In this document: positions 12,497-23,228 of the stretch, piece after piece
Position numbering within the stretch: the stretch's first letter is position 1
Layout: every line of letters starts with the position of its first letter
Assembly (NCBI GenBank): GCA_021904315.1
Contig: CM038916.1
Span: 14,721,065-14,785,064, forward strand
Source of the DNA: Sphagnum magellanicum
Taxonomy: Eukaryota > Streptophyta > Sphagnopsida > Sphagnales > Sphagnaceae
Length of the DNA: 64,000 nucleotides
Reading direction: 5' to 3'
Made by a program: the position numbers and the translations under genes
Notes under the pieces: generated by a model
Databases searched by the model: none
What the model saw: only the letters and a program-made list of their open reading frames with translations
Told to the model about the DNA's origin: nothing

Positions 12497-15400
12497 ATGC
12501 AACGGGGAAACGGTTCAATGCTGCTGCGGCGGCGGCGGCGGTTAGGGAAGCGATCCAAGCACGAGGTTCAATGTTCTCCTGCTGCTGAAGGAAATGGAGA
12601 ATGCAAGGAATCGGACGACGAAGAGGAAGTAGTAGCAGTAGAAGAAGAAGAAGCAGAACAAGAAGAAGGAGAGCAAGAACAAGAAGATGATGATGATGAT
12701 GACGACGATGATGATGCCGATGCGATGCTCCCAGAGGAAGAAGAAGATGGTGGAGATCCGGAGGCAGTGAAGTACATTCGTGGTTTTGAGGTGGAAGTGA
12801 TCGAGGACTTGCGTACCGCAATAGAAGAGTGTGGTGGTGATGGTGATGGCGAGACTACTACTACTGGGAAGCAGCAGGAGCAGAAGGCGGCTAGAAGAGG
12901 AGATGACAGAATCCCAGGGGCTGCTGATAGATTCGTGGAGTGGGTTCTGTCTCCCTTGTCTCTGGAGAGGTTTCACTCAGAGTTTTGGGAGCGGAAGCCG
13001 TTCCTCATCCGTCGTCCTCACAACCGCAGCTTCTACGATGGCTGGTTTGGCAAAGCAGACATAGAGAAGCTGCTGGAGACACAATCACTAAGGTAACAAC
13101 AACAAAAAACACCCACCCATGACTCTGATGAGCAAAAATCCATTTTTTGCAAGGATCCTAAACCCCCACAAGAAGATGAACTCCTCCATCAACAAGCCGC
13201 TGCTCCCCAACAAGCTTGCACTCCTTGAAGCTCTGAAAAACTTTTGTTGTCAGAGGTTTTAGGGTTTCCACACACCTGTTTTCTTCTCTTCTCACAGAAT
13301 CACTCAGGTAACAAAAAACCCTCCAAACTTTAAGCAAAACCCATTTCAAGGATCCTAAAACCCTACAAGAAGAACTCCAACAATAAGCTTTCCTTGAAGC
13401 TCTGAAGAACTTTTGTTGTCAGAGGTTTTAGAGTGTACACACACCTGTTCTCTTTTCACTCAGGTGCAAAAAAACACCAAACTCTGAGCAAACGCATTTC
13501 AAAGATCCTAAACCCCACAAGAACAACTCCAACAAGCTCTCCTTGAAGCTCTGAAGAACTTTTGTTGTCAGAGGTTTTACACACACCTGTTTTGTTCTTT
13601 TCTCAACAGATTGATTGATTGATTGCAGCAGAACTTCTGATTTTGTGGAACTGTTTTTTTGGGGGGGGGTTGCAAATCTTGTCTGTTCTTCTTTCAGATA
13701 TGGAGTGAATTTGGATGTCACCAAGTATGAAGATGGTGCCCGATCAACCTTTTCATCTGATGGAGATGCAAAGCCAAGCAAAGTATGGAAGAAGTTCTCA
13801 AAGGGCTGGTCAGTGCGAATCCTCCATCCGCAGCGCTGGAGTGATCCAATTTTCTGGATGCTGTCAGCATTTGAAAGATACTGGAGATCAGTGGCAGGCT
13901 GCAATGCTTATCTTACACCTCCTGGATCTCAAGGATTTAGTCCACACTATGATGACATTGAAGCATTTGTGATTCAAACAGAGGGAAAGAAGCACTGGAA
14001 ATGTTATCGGCCACGCTCATCCTCCGAAGTGCTTCCACGATTTTCGAGCCCCAATTTTGAGCAGCTTGATCTTGGCAAGCCTATCCTGGATGTTGTACTT
14101 GAGGCCGGAGACATCTTGTGAGTTCATTCTTAGCTCACAACACATATTGTTTTTCTTTTCTTTCTTTGTGGATTCTACTGTTCTCTACTACGCAGATGAA
14201 ACAACCCATCTGAGCTTCCCTCCCTCCTCTTCACCCCAAAAGAAATGATATTCTTGTCGGCTCTCAGATGTATTCTTTCAAACATGGATTCTTGGTTCTT
14301 TGGTTTTCTCTGAGCTTAATTCTCCGGTTGGTATGTATGTAGTCTCAAATCTTGTTGAGTCAGAAATCCTTACATTTCATCATGCTTGCAATCATGGCTC
14401 ATAATTTTAGTGGTGAGAAGTGTGGTCCATGTCTTTTTCTGTTTCTTTGTGCTGTTCGGTAGTTTCACAAAATTCTGATTAAACTGAAGTTTAGCCCCAA
14501 CACCCAATGGGATGAACTTCCAGTTCCACTTCTCTTACTGGTACTTCTAAGTGGCTTAGTTCTTTCTACAAAGCTATTTTACCTGTGGTCAATGATCTCT
14601 TAGATGTCAAAGCTCAGACAGGCTCATGTTCCTTCTGTTAGTTCTTATTCATACTGCATTTGTGTGTATGCTTTGTTTTTCATTTTTTCTTTCTAAGTTT
14701 TTCCCCTTTTGTTTTTTTCCCTTCTTCACCATTCTGTCCAAATCTGGAAGTCTTTCTTTGACTTAATAGGAGAAGTTTTAACTTTTTTCTATCTTTCTTA
14801 ATCATGAGTATGGAGATTTCTCAATTCTCATCCAAGTTTAGATTTCATATGGAGATTCTTTGTAGCTTACAGCCAGTGCAGGTTACAGTTATGATTATGC
14901 AACTAGGTAGTAGCTGAAAAGTTTCATGGTGCTACTGATTCTGAAATCTGGTTTGGTGGCAGGTACATGCCAAGAGGCACAATTCATCAAGCGAAAGCAG
15001 CTTCTGACATGCACTCTCTTCACATAACTGTCTCGGTAGGACAAAGGAACTGCTGGGCTGATTTTCTTGAGCTTGCTGTTCCACGGGCATTGGAGCTGGC
15101 AACTGAAGATCACTTGCTCTTGCGACAAAACCTTCCACGAGGCTACTCAGATTACATGGGTGTGGCTCACTCTGAGAGAGAGGATGATCCTGAGAGAACT
15201 CTCTTCATTGAGCAGGGTATGCAGTGCATGAACTTAGTCATGGAAAGTATCCCTTGGGATTCTGCTGCCGATCAGCTGGCAGTGAAATTTTTGCAGTCAC
15301 GACTGCCTCTGCCAAGTCTTGCCACTGGCAGTGAAGAAAACGGCTTAGCAACCAGGGGCACAGGTAATATGCCTGCTGCCCACTTGACAGGAAAACAACT

Positions 15401-15716
15401 ATGGAAGTCCAAAGTTAGGCTTGTGGCACCAGATGTTGCAAGACTAGTTGTGGAAGAAGACTCAGCAGTAGTGTATCATATGTTGAGCAATAGAAGGGTT
15501 TTGCACAATGAGGGTGATGACGAAAGTTGTATGGAGCCATTATCACCCAATGGACGGCTAGTGTTTTCTCTAGATGCAGCTCCAGCACTCGAGGAGCTCA
15601 CTATGGCATTTCCAGAACCTGTACAAGTAGCTGAGTTGCCCATGCCAAGGCATGAAGCTCTTACTCTTGTCACACAGCTCTGTGAAATTGGTCTCCTTAT
15701 TGTAGTAGATGGTTAG
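12497..15716 (+). CDS. JmjC 2-oxoglutarate oxygenase, ribosomal oxygenase NO66/MINA53-like
   Basis: Three exons: 12497-13092, 13698-14117 and 14963-15716, giving 589 codons plus stop. The start is fixed by an in-frame TAA four codons upstream. The N-terminus has an arginine run (residues 11-15) that could serve as a nucleolar signal, then a very acidic tract (about 38-84) coded by GAA/GAT repeats. The cupin/JmjC core shows the iron triad: H282 and D284 in GFSPHYDDIEAF and H347 in YMPRGTIHQA. A typical ribosomal-oxygenase dimerisation/winged-helix region follows (WADFLELAVPRALELA onward). Animal NO66 and MINA53 hydroxylate histidines of ribosomal proteins L8 and L27a in the nucleolus and nucleus. 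The same role is inferred here; the plant substrate is not known to me. At 589 aa it is between human MINA53 and NO66 in length. Intron 1 contains a threefold internal repeat. Its 5' side is shared with the divergent ceramidase-family gene. Confidence 0.93.
13131..13610 (+). repeat. Threefold tandem repeat inside oxygenase intron 1
   Basis: Three diverged units share a 'gagcaaaa...cattt' start, 'aaggatcctaaacccc', 'ctccttgaagctctgaa', 'aacttttgttgtcagaggtttta' (given here in parts) and 'acacacctgtt'. Their 'gatcct' blocks begin near 13151, 13348 and 13501, so the unit is about 150-195 bp with internal length change. Nearly all of the 605-bp intron is made of this repeat. The units are non-coding and retain pyrimidine-rich, acceptor-like ends. 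Confidence 0.85.
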
Positions 15717-15972
15717 ATTTGCAGGAAAAAAGATATGAAGGAGAGTATCACTGATGAAATGAACATTTTGGTGGCCACAGAGAGCATTGTCAGATGAAGC
15801 AAGTATCACCAGTGAACTCATTGGTTGAGAGTTTGTTTACATAGAGGAGATGAAAAAATATCACAGTTCAGCGCCTGAACTGTTAACAGAACTTTAGCTA
15901 CCACAGATGATTGCAGCCATTGGGAAGTGAGAATCATCTTCTACCTGAACTTGAGAGCACCTTGTGTTTTGT

Positions 15973-18900
15973 CTAGCACAATCCAACCTTTTTCTTTATA
16001 AGATCCACCTTGTATTTGGCAGGAACACCATCCCTATCCAATTCGTTCAGTTTACGCTCCTTGATTTGTTCCAAGCGCAATTTTTCAACTCTCATTTGTT
16101 GTTTAAGCCTTTCACCTTCGGCAAACTTCTCTCTAAGTGCCAGTTCGCGCAGTTCCTCTTTCTTTCGTATTTGCGCTAGAATCTCATCCCTGTTCTTTAT
16201 ACGTGTTTTGTGTTGCTGTTCTTCTTCCAGTTTGGCCTTCTCCAACCCTTCACGTTGTAATTTCAGTATTTTGTAGTAGTTCATTTGCTCTGTCAATGCC
16301 TGTCAAAATAGATCATACCCATAAGAAAAGTTGAGAGGAACAATTGAATTTCAATTTGTTCACAATTATTCAACAGAGTATACCTATATTAGGAGCCATA
16401 ATATACTGGGTGTTGTTTTTACCAGGTCAGCCAATGTTTTCATCTTCATATTCTTTTGTTGCTCTCGTGCGAAAGCAAGTTCTTCATTCATCAGTCGTAG
16501 TTTTTCAGCCTCGGCATGTTCTTTCTCCCTCCACTCCCTCTCATGTGCCTCCTACAAGAAGACATATCAAACATTGTATGTGAGAGGGAGCTTCGAGCTT
16601 TTACCATGTGATTTTCAATTTCATTTGTAGTTAGGCCTCATGAAAGCTTGATTGGGAACTTCGAGCTTTACCCCTTGATCTCAATCGCATTCGCAATTAG
16701 GCTAATGAAAGCTTGAGAGGGAGCTTCATGTTTTACCTTCTTGCTTTCACTTTTTTTTTTGCAATTAGGCTAGTGAAAGCTTGAGAAGGAGTTTGAAACT
16801 TTTACCCCTTTGATTTCAATTTCATTTGCAATTGGGCTAATGAAAGCTTGAGAGGGAGTTCAAGCTTTTACCCTTTTATTTCAGTGTCATTTGCAATAAC
16901 ACTAATGAAGCTTTGGACGCAGTTTCGTGCTTTACCCCTTGATTTCACTTTCATTTGCAATTAAGCTAATGAAAGCTTGGGAGGGAGCTTAAGCTTTGCA
17001 CCTTGCTTGCACTTTCCTTTGCAATTAAGCTAATGAAAACTTGAAAGGGAGCTTTAAGCTCTACCCCTTGATTTCAATTTCATTTGCATTTATGCTAATG
17101 AAAGCTCAAGAGGGAGTTTCAAGCTCTACTTGTTGATTTCAATTTTCATTTGTGTTTGTGATTTATCCTTGGCCAACAACATGGTAAAAAATGGTTTATG
17201 GACATGATGGAAAACGAGGAGAGAATTGGAAGGCTTGGGAGAAAGGGCTCATGTGCCTGGATTCGTTGATTACGAAGCTCATCAAGAAGAGATTGTTTGT
17301 CGGACGCCTTTTCTTGCAAAGCACGTAATCTAGCTGTTTCCGCTTCTCTTTCCAATCGTATCCTTTCAACCTCTTCATGGTATGCTTGTTCCTTCATGTC
17401 TTTCTCATGGTTGTACATCCTTCGCTTTTCATCGTCAATCATCTCTCTTTCCTTCGCCTAGGAAATCAATCAAACTTTCTTTTGTTCTCTTTCACATTCT
17501 TACAATGCTGAATTTAATCACAAATGTTTAGTGTAATAATCACAAGTGTGTTTTTTGTTTGAATGAATGCAATTCAATACTTCAATCTTGTTGCTGATTG
17601 AACATAAATCAAATACAAAATTTCATTACTCAAGTTAATTTTTGTAATGTGCATTTATTGTAATGTTTCTTGTTGAATGGTGGTTAGGCTATGGAGCTCT
17701 CAACCTCAAACTTCCAATTGAGTAGCAAAATGCATATGGATTAAATATTGTATTTAAATAATTTATGCAAATTGATTATAGAGGTTTGTGGAAAAGGGTT
17801 TGTGAAAACAAACTCAAATATTAGGCAACACCAATTGGACTATTAATATAGTTATGCATCAACACACCTCTTTCCTTGCTTCTTCTGCCATCTCATTTTC
17901 TTTCACCATATTTTTCATCATTGCAATACCTGCCAACCTTTTGGCTTCCAATTTTTTGAGCTCTTCTTCATTCCTTCTTTGAATTTCCCTTTTGATTTTA
18001 AGGCCTTCTTGGACTTTAACCTCGTCCGCAATTTGCCTTTGAAGCTCGTTGAACTATTTGACACAAATCAACAAAACATGAACTTTGGTGGTGTTTAAAA
18101 AAGTCATTTCATGGATTCACCAAGCTCATGATGACCCATGATGATAAATGATCCATCTCTAGGAGAATTCAATCAATGCATTGCAAAATTAAAGATGGAC
18201 AATTGTTGGTATGAAATATAATTGTGCATCATCTAAGATTGTATGATTTTTGTGTAGTTGTCGCAATTCTTAGTGATACTTACAAGTTTGGTTTTGAAAA
18301 TGTTGAATATCTATGGATCTAAAGGTTGCCATGCAAACTTTTGTGTTTGAGTGCTTAGCATTCAAGGATATGAAGATTTATAATTGTAAAAATCATTTGC
18401 CCAAACTCCATATTGTAAATGAAGAAATTTGATAATCATTATGGCTAACAAGTAAATATTTTATTTAAGTATTTAAGTCCTCCTACCTAATTAGACATCA
18501 CCATTTCACTAGTATTGAATAAATGAATTGGTATAAGAACCATGCATACTATTTATGTCATTGAATGTTCATCCATATGATTCAATATATCAATGATCAT
18601 ACATAAGGATCGTGTTAATTTATATACATATATAAGAATAAATACCGCAATTTGTTGACGAATGACAACTGCACCCGCATATCGTTCAACCTTCTTTTTT
18701 TCTTCAATATCGTCATAATATGCAATAAGTTTTTTTCGAGCAGCTTCCATTATGTAATGATGCCTCATGTTCTCTTCTTTTTCAGCATTGTATTTGTTGA
18801 TCTATCTCATAAACACAAGTTTAACAAACTAATAACATCAGGTCCTCTACCAATCCCTGATCCACATGCTACAGGGGTCCCATTTAACACCTTGGAGAGA

Positions 18901-21697
18901 CACTCAATAATTTTATAAAATGTAAAAATTTCTCAATGGCTTTGTTTAATATTTTTTTTTAAATGCTTGCACATATCCAAGTCTATTACATGAATTACTT
19001 TGTGTATTTCAATCATATTTTCGGTCATCTTTTTTTACCTTAAAACATGTTTTAAAAAAAAAAATTATTTCACTTCTTTATTTCTGAGTTTAATACAAGC
19101 TCTTTCTAACCTTGTCATTTTTTTGTCCATCTCGAACGGTTACACATCTTGAATAAGTACATATCTTGTTCATTTCCTTGACATCATCTAATCTTTCTTC
19201 AAAGGCCTTCACTGCCTCCTCCAATATCCTGTGTCCAAACCATTCGATCACCAAAATTTACCATAATAATAATAATAATAATAATAATGAAAAATATATT
19301 TATGGGTTCGAATATTTGTGTATAAACCCATCATTGATAAAATTGTGTGATTTATAGTGTTATAAAAGAATTACACAAATTATGTTAAATATTCCATAGA
19401 TATGATCATTTCAGAAATATTAAATTAAAACCAATGAAAAATAATTACTTCACATTTGATATTATTTAAATGTCGCCGTTTCGAGTGCAAATTCCTTGAA
19501 CTTACATGGCATCATTTTGTCTTTTCAATACTTCAGTATCAGACATGGGTCCACTTTTTTTCTTACGCTCGGCCTCCAACTACACATCATCATCCATAAC
19601 AATATTTAGTTTCAAATGTATTATTGATAATTAAACCATAATTTTATGAAAAGAAATTAAGTTTCGTATACCTACAAGCCAAGCCATATGGATCTCTTTA
19701 CCTTCAACATGAGAGCTTTCCTTTGGTTAGCAATTGCATTTTTGCGATCCTGTTCATCATCCTTTTCTTTCTTCATCTTTTGTAGAATTTCTGGGGTCAA
19801 GATAATGGCTTTCTTCTACTCGTCCCACACACAAATACACCCACCCACACATCAAATACACTAGAGTTATCCGCAAAGTAACACAAACACCGCACTAGAA
19901 CCCTGAGTTTGGTCATACACTGGGTGAGATTTTTCAAAAAACCTGCAAAAAAGTACATTAGCATTCAAGAGGGAGTGAAACTCAGAAAACCATCAATTTC
20001 GATGGTAAACTAAGTTTCATTCCTATCTTTCCATTTTCTTGAGCACCTCCACTACTGCTACATATATTTTCACTGCTCCTACCTGTACAACTGCTATAGT
20101 TACTCTCAAACCTCTGTTTTAGCTAACAAAAACAAGTCAAAAGGAAAAATGAGATTTTCACAATAGTCATTGTTTGAACATTTAATCGTTCTTGTGTAAC
20201 AATAAGTCATATTGTAAATTCAGAATCTAAAAGAAGCACACAGAAAGAACTTATCAGGTAATTATTATTTATTAAAATTGACCAAAAGCAAGTTGCAACG
20301 ATATTGTCCATGGGTGAAAAAACAACCAACCTTAATCCGATCGATGTCACTTGTGTTGATGATCACGGTGTCAGTTACTGGTGGTGTGTCTGTTTCCAAT
20401 TGCCTTCGTGTAATTCTATGGGTTGCATTATTATCCCCATTTTTGTTTTTTTTATTCTGTTGGTTTTCCATTCCACCAACATCAACGTCAAATCTTGCAA
20501 GCATTTTGAATTACAGAAATCGAATTATGTGAATAAAATAACTTAATGTTGTTTGATCCACTAAGAGTTCCAAATCTGTCGATTTATTTTTATCATCAAC
20601 ATTTGCAAAACCAAATGATCTCCAAACTCCCATCAAAACATCATAATGGATGTGCTCATATGAACACTACGCATGTGAAACAACAAAAAATCCCTTGAAC
20701 TATTGTTTGAAAGTTCAAAATGAAGTTCTACAAATGCATCAAATGAAGAGGCAAACTAAAAACTTCCATTATCTTTTGCTTCTTGAGATAAACCTACATG
20801 TCAAAATTGAGTGAGCATTACCGTTTGAGCTTTGGAGAACCACATTTCTTTGCCAAAGAGTTCAGATTTGACTTCACTTGTTTTTGAAAGCTACATCCAT
20901 GACCATAACCATTGTTGAAACCCAACAAGTTCTCCTTCATTGTTTCTCCTTCATTTTGAGATTTTAAGGTTTCTTTCTTTGATGACCCAAAGAAAAAAAG
21001 GATTTGAAAACCAGAAAACCTGATATACCTAATTTGATGCCTAATTGATGTGGAATGCACAAAATCCACAAACACAACATATTCTCCTTTCACACACAAC
21101 TCTAAAGCACATCATACCCTCTTGGAGATCAATTCTTCTTCTAACATCACATGTCTCGGACAGTAATACACCAACTTGATATTCTTCACAAATATGGCAT
21201 TTGATTCTATCCCTCACATTGTTCTCCCATTGTCCATAAGAGAAATGATTGGGAAAGCAATTGGGTACCACATTACATTGATTTGGAATTGAATGAAGGA
21301 AGCTGAAAGTAGAATTACCACTGAGAATTTTGTGCGGCCCACATTGCTCTTCTCATTAATGTAGTCACTGACACAGCTTCCATGGACTGATGATGGGGGT
21401 GCCTTTGGAAGTCGATCTAGGTCAGAACCCTACATTCGCAAACAAGAGTTCCAGATTTACTAGTGAATAAATGCGTCACAGTTTTGTAGTATCACACCCA
21501 AAGAAAGAAGAAGATTGTGATCATTCAGGAATATCACCAAATTTGTGTCCATGGGAGATGAGGAAGTACAAAAGTTAGGAGAGGAAAGAACTTACTGCAC
21601 GTTTGCGAGGAACACTAAATTGTTGATATCTTTCATCAATGTAATCTTTTTTGCAGTCATTGTGCACTGATGAAGGTGCTTTCATGATGCCCACCAT
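15973..21697 (-). CDS. CFAP45: Cilia- and flagella-associated protein 45 (inner-microtubule protein of sperm flagella)
   Basis: Twelve minus-strand exons: 21697-21596, 21429-21319, 20976-20822, 20493-20331, 19815-19702, 19579-19506, 19228-19111, 18801-18646, 18053-17868, 17457-17257, 16551-16423 and 16299-15973. All join in phase to 611 codons plus stop (human protein about 551 aa). An in-frame TAA lies six codons above the ATG, fixing the start. From exon 4 on it is a highly charged coiled coil of the TPH (trichohyalin-plectin) type. It matches CFAP45 in order: DTVIINTSDIDRIK, MNKICTYSRC, AETARLRALQEKA, AHEREWREKEH, LDRDGVPAKYKVDL. CFAP45 lines the lumen of axonemal doublet microtubules, so the gene implies motile sperm and likely expression in antheridia. 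Exon 10 appears to end at a GC donor (CAG|GCACAT); all other junctions are GT-AG. Exons 1 and 2 encode similar peptides. Intron 10 is filled by a 65-bp minisatellite. Confidence 0.93.
16575..17152. repeat. 65-bp minisatellite in CFAP45 intron 10
   Basis: Eight to nine diverged units; the word 'tgaaagctt' or a close variant recurs at about 16641, 16706, 16774, 16841, 16906, 16970, 17034 and 17099 (spacing 64-68 bp). Each unit contains 'gagggagcttcaagcttt', 'accccttgatttcaatttca' and 'tttgcaattaggctaa'. It occupies most of the intron between exons 11 and 10 of CFAP45. Confidence 0.93.
19264..19288. repeat. AAT trinucleotide microsatellite
   Basis: About eight AAT units in CFAP45 intron 6. Confidence 0.9.
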
Positions 21698-23228
21698 TGT
21701 CCTCAGCACCTGTTACAGTCTCCCCTTCCTTTCTACATGCCTCAATTTGAGTCTGTTCTTGCTCTAAGGAGCTCCAAAGAAAATAAGAACTGCACACAAC
21801 AGCATCAATAGTCTACTTCAAATTGTTGAACTCTCAGAAGTCAGCAATTGAAACAGCAGGGTAAAAGGGTACATTGAAAATGGTTGACCAGAAGGGAAAA
21901 AACAGGCTACCAAAAACAGGCTACCATTTGAAGCAGCACAAGAATAACAGCACACACTAACAAAGATTTCTTAAAGACAATGGGCTTCACTCCATGTGCT
22001 TGTCATGCCCAACCAAAATCCTACTGAGGTCAGAAATGACAAAACAAGCGTACAACCATGCACACTTTTTATTTGGTAATCTGCAACAACTCTCAATGAG
22101 CTAGATATACAATCCTCTGGAAACAAAAAAAATTCCAAGGTGTTTCTGCGGCTACACTAATATGAGAGGGAAAGTCTGCAGACGAAAGGGCAAGATGGAA
22201 ATCTCTACAGTGATTTCCACCACATGCATAGTTCAGTTGTGATTCACATGCAAGAGGCTGAAGGGCAGTTAAAAACGGTTAGGGACAGGCTAGAGCGAGT
22301 GAAACCAGCATGGGCCACAGCCACAATGACATCACCTACCACTCACCCATGGTACACACTACTTCACAATAGTTACCACAACTCAGTTACCTGACACTCT
22401 TCAGTCTGGATGGCCTAGACATCATGACTGGAGCTTCAAGGTTCATTCCTTGGAGATGAGTTTTAACTGTGGCACTCTGGTGGATGATCCAGACCAATCT
22501 TGGGTTCTGCAGGTGGCAGTCCCCATAGGGTTCATCTCACAGTCCCAGTGCAGCCGGCCCAACACAGCCAGTGTCCAAAGTCCCTATCTGTGACTCAGCA
22601 AGTACGAAGTCCATGCAAATCACCTTATTACTCCATGCCAAACCAAACCTTGCAATGCAAGTTTCCAGAGGTGTTGACCTCAATCTGCAGCTAATCCTTG
22701 TCCAATCACTTCACAAAACAACCCTAAACTAGATTGTCACTGGCCACAACATGATTGTGTGTGCAAAGACAGTGACATCTTCTCTACTGATCCTTGCTGT
22801 GCAGAGACACGTCAAAATTAAGTGGAGAACTTAGAATGGTAACCTGTAGATGATTGGTGTCTTTGATGGAAGACACCAATCACAAATTCCATGTTCCCTG
22901 TGGACAGGAAACTCACTTACCCAGTCCAACAACACTGAATGACCATGATTATCAGTAGGCCATAATGATTAGTAGAAGTGTCAAAGAATAAACCTCCTGT
23001 CTGCTGTTCTCTGCAGTACAGTAACAGTGACTTCACCTCTCATGACAGACCATCCACTAGGGGACACATGGAAGCCATAAAAGAAAGTTCAAAATTTTAT
23101 CACTGTCTTACAGACTGAGGGTAGGGCCTACAAAAGAATAAAAGGTTGATACTCGTGCTTGATGTGGCAGACAGAACAAGGGACTGTCAATCTTTTCAGC
23201 ATTTGCTCCCATCCCCTGATTCTCTAGT
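21698..23228. other. CFAP45 upstream region and PARN 3' flank
   Basis: This 1.5-kb stretch lies between two minus-strand genes. It must hold the CFAP45 5' untranslated region and promoter and the PARN 3' end. No coding exon or repeat could be supported; the longest open stretches are under 65 codons. I see no obvious poly(A) remnant downstream of the PARN stop. Confidence 0.6.

Noticed and set aside
12542-12976. Serine- and leucine-rich open frames on the minus strand
   Set aside because: Shadows of the acidic, GAA/GAT-rich first exon of the oxygenase gene.
22900-23228. Poly(A) trace expected downstream of a recent PARN retrocopy
   Set aside because: No A-rich tract is visible on the gene strand there, so a recent retrocopy is not supported; an old one remains possible.
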